This document shows, piece after piece, positions 59,376 through 64,000 of a stretch of 64,000 nt of DNA. The DNA is from Atrina japonica (lineage: Eukaryota > Mollusca > Bivalvia > Pterioida > Pinnidae): the NCBI GenBank assembly GCA_030159075.1, contig BROG01000487.1, positions 323,001 to 387,000 on the forward strand. Reading direction: 5' to 3'. Every line of letters starts with the position of its first letter. Position 1 is the stretch's first letter. A program made the translations under genes and the position numbers. The notes under the pieces are model-generated. The model searched no databases. It was not told the DNA's origin and saw nothing but the letters and a program-made list of their open reading frames with translations.

Positions 59376-59792
59376 TTATATATCGAGAACGACGACGCCG
59401 TTAACAGTGCCCGCTTTCGATCCTTTGTTCACACCGATGGTGAGGACGTCGCCCGACGTCACCCGTAACGGTGGATTCAACGGGACGATCTCGCCGGTCT
59501 TGGTCTGAAAGGTCCTGTATTCCACGTCGTTCACGACAAGCGTCACGTCCAGTTCCCCAAAAAATCCCAGACGGATGACGTAACCGTCGAACAAGATCGT
59601 CGTACCCAGCGGCGGCCTGATTCTTCCGTTTTTAGTCACGTCGAATTGGAACGTGTTCATGATGCGACGGTTTTTGGCCAACGCGGTGATCTCCTCTTTG
59701 GCATCATTGATGTCTTTCAAGAGTTTCTCATTCAGATCCTCCACCAGTTCTTCCCTTTCCAAGTCTTCGTAATAGAATCCCGATCTAGACAT
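59376..59792 (-). CDS. 138-residue protein: N-terminal coiled coil plus beta-sandwich, intact
   Basis: Residues 1-45 are helical and charged (DLEREELVEDLNEKLLKDIN). From about residue 50 on, short beta-strands follow each other (TTILFDGYVIRLGFFGELDV, then VNDVEYRTFQ, PPLRVTSGDVLTIGVNKG). A trimer-forming stalk with a compact beta head would fit a fibre- or spike-like virion protein; this is inference from the layout only. It lies 12 bp downstream of the 211-residue gene and could share its transcript. Confidence 0.65.
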   Translation of the reverse strand: MSRSGFYYEDLEREELVEDLNEKLLKDINDAKEEITALAKNRRIMNTFQFDVTKNGRIRPPLGTTILFDGYVIRLGFFGELDVTLVVNDVEYRTFQTKTGEIVPLNPPLRVTSGDVLTIGVNKGSKAGTVNGVVVLDI

Positions 59793-59804
59793 TCCTTTTT
59801 ATTT

Positions 59805-60440
59805 TTAGATTTTCTTAAATTCCAAGAGAATGTGAACGGGATGGCCGTGATTGTCGATGGGGTTACCCTCCTCGTCTTTTAGACGTATCGTTAATTCCGA
59901 GATGCGATCGCGTCTCAACGTTAAGAACACAGGATGTTCGACGTCTTTTTCGTACAACTCGGAAAATTTCACGTTGGGACAAGGCAGGGACACGACGATG
60001 CCCTCCTCCAACTCGTCGAGATGAACGTTGAGGAGTTCCACCGGTTGCAGGTTGATGCTCTGGCTCGAGGAGATGGTCCCGCCGAGAGCCACATTCGCGC
60101 GAATGCCGAGAATCTTGCCGATTTCCGGCGGAAGCTCCACCGCCGTACTGCTCGAACCGTCGATTCTCAATCTCGTGGTGGTCTTGTCCAGGAATACCTT
60201 GTCGAAGTATTTCGCGAGAATTCGTCGTAGGTCGGTGAAGGTGTACGACCCGGCATGCACGCTTTGGACTTTAGGTCTGTCTCTACCTTTGACGTAGCGT
60301 ATCTCCACGTCTTTCTTAACGTTGTACAACCCGTTGTAAAAACGGATGGACTTGACACCCACGCACCACTCGCCGTTCGCGTTGTCGATGTAGCGAGAGA
60401 GTTTCATGGGTTTTCCGATGTCCGTCACGAGATAGAACAT
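59805..60440 (-). CDS. 211-residue beta-rich protein, candidate minor capsid (penton-like) protein, intact
   Basis: The frame from MFYLVTDIGKPMKLSRYIDN to VHILLEFKKI is unbroken, one of the few larger intact genes here. It is rich in beta-type strands (GEWCVGVKSIRFYNGLYN, TTRLRIDGSS, EGIVVSLPC, PVFLTLRRDRISELTIRLKD) with few helices, as expected of a jelly-roll protein. It is divergently transcribed from the neighbouring structural candidate across a 40-bp gap. The penton assignment is inference; a fold prediction would decide. Confidence 0.6.
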   Translation of the reverse strand: MFYLVTDIGKPMKLSRYIDNANGEWCVGVKSIRFYNGLYNVKKDVEIRYVKGRDRPKVQSVHAGSYTFTDLRRILAKYFDKVFLDKTTTRLRIDGSSSTAVELPPEIGKILGIRANVALGGTISSSQSINLQPVELLNVHLDELEEGIVVSLPCPNVKFSELYEKDVEHPVFLTLRRDRISELTIRLKDEEGNPIDNHGHPVHILLEFKKI

Positions 60441-60480
60441 GTTGTTTTTAATATTAATAAATCTTAACTAAAAAAGAAGA
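60441..60480. promoter_or_regulatory. Divergent promoter, 40 bp
   Basis: Both genes start at the edges of 'ttaatattaataaatctt' and 'aactaaaaaagaag'. On each strand a TTAA/A-run motif sits just before the ATG. Confidence 0.5.
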
Positions 60481-61557
60481 ATGAACGTCTACGAGTATAG
60501 AAAGAATCTAGATCTGTCGTCGTTCGACGTCTACGTCAACGCGACCAAAAAGTTTCGCGCGTCGTTCGAGAACATCTTCGTCAAGTACGACAACCCGGGA
60601 CGTCTTCGAAGACGGCACGTCGAAGTACTACGCCATGCTGAAGCGGTGGTACCAGCATCCCATCGAGGGATTCTGGCAGAACCAGCTGAATTTCGCGGTG
60701 TGGTGCGCCACGACCGGATGCGGCGTGACGCTGGACATGGGAAACGATCACCTGTCCAAGTCGTTCTTCCATTTCCACATCTACTATCAGATCAGAAGGA
60801 TCCTGCAGGAGATCGCCGCCCCCCTTGCCCAGCGACACCGACTTCGAGCACTACACGAACAACGTCGACGCGTCGGCGTACCAACGTCTCTGTCGCGAAT
60901 TCGGAGTGCCGGTCAACGCGGACTGGAAGATCAAGGGGACCATCTTCGGGGAATACAACACGAAGTGGTCCACCTTCATCGCGACCGGAGGGGTTCACGC
61001 TTCCGGGTCTGGCCAGACTGGACGCGTCCATTCGCGTCTTCGCCTGGGCGATCCTAGGCTCACAGGGGGAGACTAGGGCCTCGATCGTGGACGCCGGTGC
61101 CACGTCGCTGGACGCCCAGAAACAGTTCCTGGTCAACGTCGAGGACGCCATCAACCGACCGCTAGACCTGCCCGCAGACATCTCGCGCTACGAAGACTGT
61201 CTGAAGTACGCCAATTCCAAGCTCGACTACGTCGTCCATCCGGGGCTCTACATGCTGCCCAGCAACATGGAGCTGAACATCGGCAAAAACATCGCCGACT
61301 ACAATAACGAGATCTTGATCGCCCCCGACACCGCGACGACGGGAATGAACGTCGACCTCAACGCGAAAACGTTCGCGCGGGATAAACCACCACCTCCTCC
61401 CGTAGAGATCACACCGCCGTCACCTCCCATAGAGATCACACCACCGCCATCAGCGCCACCGCTACAAGACAAGCCGTCAGACGATCACGAGGATCAGAAG
61501 GCCGCCGTCTTGGCTCTAGCGTTACTTTCTTTTCTTCTCTTCGTCGAGTTTCGTTAA
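60481..61557 (+). pseudogene. Structural candidate protein with proline-rich and hydrophobic tail (frameshifted)
   Basis: Starts MNVYEYRKNLDLSSFDVYVN. After a frame change near 60598 it continues MLKRWYQHPIEGFWQNQLNF with the Cys/Gly stretch WCATTGCGV. It changes frame near the C-run at 60824 (DTDFEHYTNNVDASAYQRLC) and near 60990. The rest, FTLPGLARLDASIRVFAWAI to about 61360, is in the first frame again. The tail is PPPPPVEITPPSPP followed by a hydrophobic AVLALALLSFLLF end. Large size, aromatic content and position next to capsid-type genes suggest a virion protein; I know of no assigned function. The last 36 bp overlap the convergent membrane-protein gene. Confidence 0.6.
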
Positions 61558-62756
61558 CAACCAACCGACGACGAGCATGCCCAACACCCACAGATGTTCT
61601 CCCAACCACATCGCGGTCTTGCCGAGCGTCGACAAGATCCAGGACACGATGGCACCTAATATACCCGGCAACGCTTCGCCGAACTTGGCGGCTAATCTCG
61701 CGAGCAATTTACCGATCGCATCCAGCTGTTTCTTGATCCATTCCTTCGCTCCTCCCTCCTTGTTGGGAGGTGGTGATGGGGTGGGTGGTGGTGGGCTCGT
61801 CCCCGGAAGGAGCAATTCGACTAAAAAAGCTATCGTCATACCGATCGCCGTCAGGACGCTGAAGATGGTGATGCCCTGTTCTTTGAAGAGAGTGGCGATT
61901 CTCTCTCTCAACGATAGCTCGTTGTTGAGCAGCTCCTCGAGCGACCCGCTTACGGAGGTCAGTTGAGACCTGAACGAATCAGTTAAATTATCGATACTAG
62001 AGTTCACGACGTCTAATTCGTTTTGGGTTTTGGTAATCTCTCTCTCGATGCGTTCTCTGTCGTCGGGGTTGTTTTCGAGGTCTCTTATCCATTGGGTTAA
62101 CGTTCGTTGTAAATCTGCTCTTCAAGATTCTTGAAGGGCTATTGAACCTCTAAAGGTTTGTATCTCTTCATTGACGAGGGAGTATAAACTACCTGATAGG
62201 TCCGATATTACATCGTCTAATTCTTTTGTTTGCGTTTCAGCATCCTTTTTTAATACATCTTCTACAACATTAATTTTATTTTTTACTTCTTTTACCTTTC
62301 GTATAGGAACTTCCTCCCTCATACCCATCGCATCTTGAAAATTAGCCTTAAAATTCGTTGTCGCATAAAAACCTTTCGCATATTTATGCGTTAATTTTAC
62401 CCATTCTTCCCCCATTTTACCCATAAATCACCTTGTTTGGATGCTTTAAATTCGTAAGAAGCTTTAATACCATAAGGAGATCTTGCCGTTTTCCATTTAT
62501 TCACTATTGCTGTAGTTTTATCTTCAGACGCTACATTATTAGCCGCTAGTCCGGGAGGCAGAGCTTTTCCACTGGCCCAGCCAGGAGCTTTCGTATTATC
62601 GATGAAAGACGTATCCGCAGTATTTTGGGAGACATCACCCTCATCCAAAGGATATTCTTGCATTTCAATGTCTTCATTGGGTCTTGTATCATCATCGTAC
62701 GTCGTATCATCATCGTACGTCGGTTTATCGAATGTATGTTGATCATCCCATTTTTT
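61522..62756 (-). pseudogene. Large membrane/coiled-coil protein (frameshifts and one stop)
   Basis: N-terminal part: acidic with TYDDD repeats (62754-62670), frame-shifted right behind the ATG near 62754. Then MQEYPLDEGDVSQNTADTSF and on; frame change near 62405 in a G/A-run. Next a coiled coil (KEVKNKINVVEDVLKKDAET). An in-frame TGA at 62122 is followed by more coiled coil in the same frame (IEREITKTQNELDVV). A membrane segment (ITIFSVLTAIGMTIAFLVEL), a PPPPTPSPPP hinge and an amphipathic, partly membrane-type end (LGKTAMWLGEHLWVLGMLVV, KRK) follow. Total about 400 codons. A long coiled coil with a membrane anchor suits a surface or scaffold protein; inference. Confidence 0.55.
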
Positions 62757-62794
62757 AAAACGCTTTAAATTTTTTATTACGTAATAAAAAAAAG
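62757..62794. promoter_or_regulatory. Divergent promoter, about 38 bp
   Basis: 'gctttaaattttttattacg' and 'taataaaaaaaag' lie between the two starts, with the A-run motif on both strands. Confidence 0.5.
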
Positions 62795-64000
62795 ATGATG
62801 AATTACGGACACATTCTCGATCCCGATAGGAAATTGCGCACTGCCTTCGGCGTGAAGGGTATACGCCAAACGGTGACCGTGTCCCACAATCCTTCGAGCA
62901 TCGAAGAAAACCAAACGTTGACGGTTCGTTTTCCCAATTTGAGCGAGAACGACGTCATCGTCCCCAGAAGCACGAGACTATGCTTCGACATGGAAGTCGC
63001 CGTGGAGGGTGGCAATCTTACCAAAACGGGTGTTTATAATAATCTGGGGCGCAACATCGTCAAAAAATCGAGGTGAAGATCTCTGGAAACACCGTTCAGA
63101 CCATCGACGATGCCGATAAATTCTTCGTCTATAACGATCTTTGGAAAGTGGAACGAGGTAACATGGCCTATCAGGGGATACAGACTGACGATCTAAATAT
63201 AATAAGAGCAAAACCCACCAGCTATAAAATACCCCGCGACACCAACGAAGACTACGAAATTGTTGCGACGTTCGGGAATCGTTTTTGCATTCCCTTGGAC
63301 TTCGAAATCTTGGAGACGAGCGAACCCTTTTATCAAGCGGGGTTACAAGATCGTTTGGAATACATGCTGACGTTTAAACGACGCCATACACGTCGTCTTG
63401 ACAGACCCCGACGACGCCAATAAAACGATAAGTTATAAGGCGACCAACATCGCGTTGGAGTTCGAGAAAATCACCGACGAGCATCTCGCTCGCAGCATCA
63501 GACAGAGGTACGCGGGAAAACACACCTATTACTTCAACCAAATATTACGATATCGCAAAACGACGATGAGTAAATCGGACGGTATCCTCAATTATCAAAT
63601 CAACACCCCCGCGCGGTCTCTCTCGGGCATTCTGTTTCTCTTCAAAGACATTTCCGTCAACGATCCGGAAAAATTTTATAATCCGAGAATCACCAAAGTG
63701 GAAACGACCATCGAGGGACAACCGAACCAACTGTTCTCGGCCGGCATGAGACCACATCACCATTTTGACGAGATTAAAAAGTTTTTCTCCCTGAATCGCG
63801 AAACCGTCACGGAAACGATCGTCAAGGAACTCGACCTGAGCAACGTGACTCTGGGAAAATATCTCAAAGATCATTACGCACTCTGGTTGGACTTGCGGAC
63901 GACACCCGAAAACCATCTCCACGGCACGGGTCGCAAGCTTCAAAACATCAGCGAAGGCGTTTTCCGTCCGCATCGAGAAAACGCCAGAAACCGATACCGA
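62795..64000 (+). pseudogene. Probable major capsid protein, N-terminal part, cut by window end (frameshifted)
   Basis: Starts MMNYGHILDPDRKLRTAFGV (62795; a second ATG at 62798). The first ~90 residues are beta-rich (NPSSIEENQTLTVRFPNLSE, VPRSTRLCFDMEVAV). The frame changes near the A6 run at 63064, near 63385 and near 63957. Later parts show ADKFFVYNDLWKVERGNMAY, PLDFEILETSEPFYQAGL and KYLKDHYALWLDL. The gene is long (>1.2 kb, incomplete), beta-rich and at the expected place for the double-jelly-roll capsid protein of such elements. The call rests on composition, size and my general recall of related elements, not on a search. Confidence 0.6.

Larger units (their letters stand above)
50640..64000. 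mobile_element. Polinton/Maverick-type (adintovirus-like) element, left part
   Basis: Signs of the family: a protein-primed type family B polymerase with FWHGC, SLYP and NSLWGKFG motifs; a DDE integrase facing it; a dense set of small genes on both strands; and capsid-type proteins. G+C content rises clearly at about 50.7 kb compared with the host DNA. The element runs past the window end, so its packaging ATPase, protease, right terminal repeat and target-site duplication cannot be examined. The left boundary is given only roughly. Most large genes are interrupted, so this copy is probably not autonomous, unless the indels are sequencing errors. Confidence 0.85.

Noticed and set aside
63545..63973. 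Minus-strand 142-codon frame at the window end
   Set aside because: Antisense of the capsid candidate, whose + strand reading continues across it.

Overview
The window looks like the genome of a marine bivalve mollusc, or at least a lophotrochozoan animal. About 50 kb of AT-rich, repeat-dense host DNA carries spliced genes with canonical GT/AG introns. The last ~13 kb is visibly richer in G+C, densely packed and virus-like. The host assignment is inference, from the repeat types (tRNA-derived SINEs, foldback elements, many TA microsatellites), the gene families and the element; no sequence search could be run.

Host part (1-50.5 kb). Three host genes can be supported, all on the + strand. (1) 8200-12562: a three-exon gene for a protein with four tandem TM2 domains and proline-rich PPxY ends. 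(2) 22249-24258: a 669-residue Mab-21/cGAS-like nucleotidyltransferase-fold protein in one large exon. (3) 29332-49920: a ~20 kb gene of ten short exons for a secreted or surface protein with three Ly6/uPAR (LU, three-finger) domains. Its exons are too short to stand out as open reading frames; they were found from splice sites, phase and cysteine pattern. Each LU domain is built from three exons with the same phase pattern, so the gene looks like a tripled exon cassette. Two further single exons are only candidates. The rest is repeats: TA, AC, GA and ACT microsatellites; 18-bp, 27-bp, 82-bp and 222-bp tandem arrays; SINEs; foldback and MITE families; and scattered pieces of one reverse transcriptase family, one of which has become a small satellite.

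Element part (~50.6 kb to the window end). This is an integrated Polinton/Maverick-type (adintovirus-like) element, cut off by the window. From the left end it has a family B DNA polymerase of the protein-primed type reading inward, then a convergent retroviral-like integrase. Next comes a run of small, mostly minus-strand genes: membrane proteins, an acidic-tailed protein and a Zn-binding protein. Last come structural candidates and the start of a probable major capsid protein. Genes overlap or lie tens of bases apart, and almost all start right behind a short T/A-A(n) motif that looks like a shared promoter. Many genes are broken by frameshifts, often at homopolymers, and by a few stops, while some small genes are intact. 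So this copy is either decaying or carries long-read indel errors. The packaging ATPase, the protease and the right terminal repeat were not seen and, if present, lie beyond 64 kb.

The two parts may be connected. The last recognised LU exon ends about 0.7-1 kb before the element and could splice onward, so the element may sit in or just behind this host gene.
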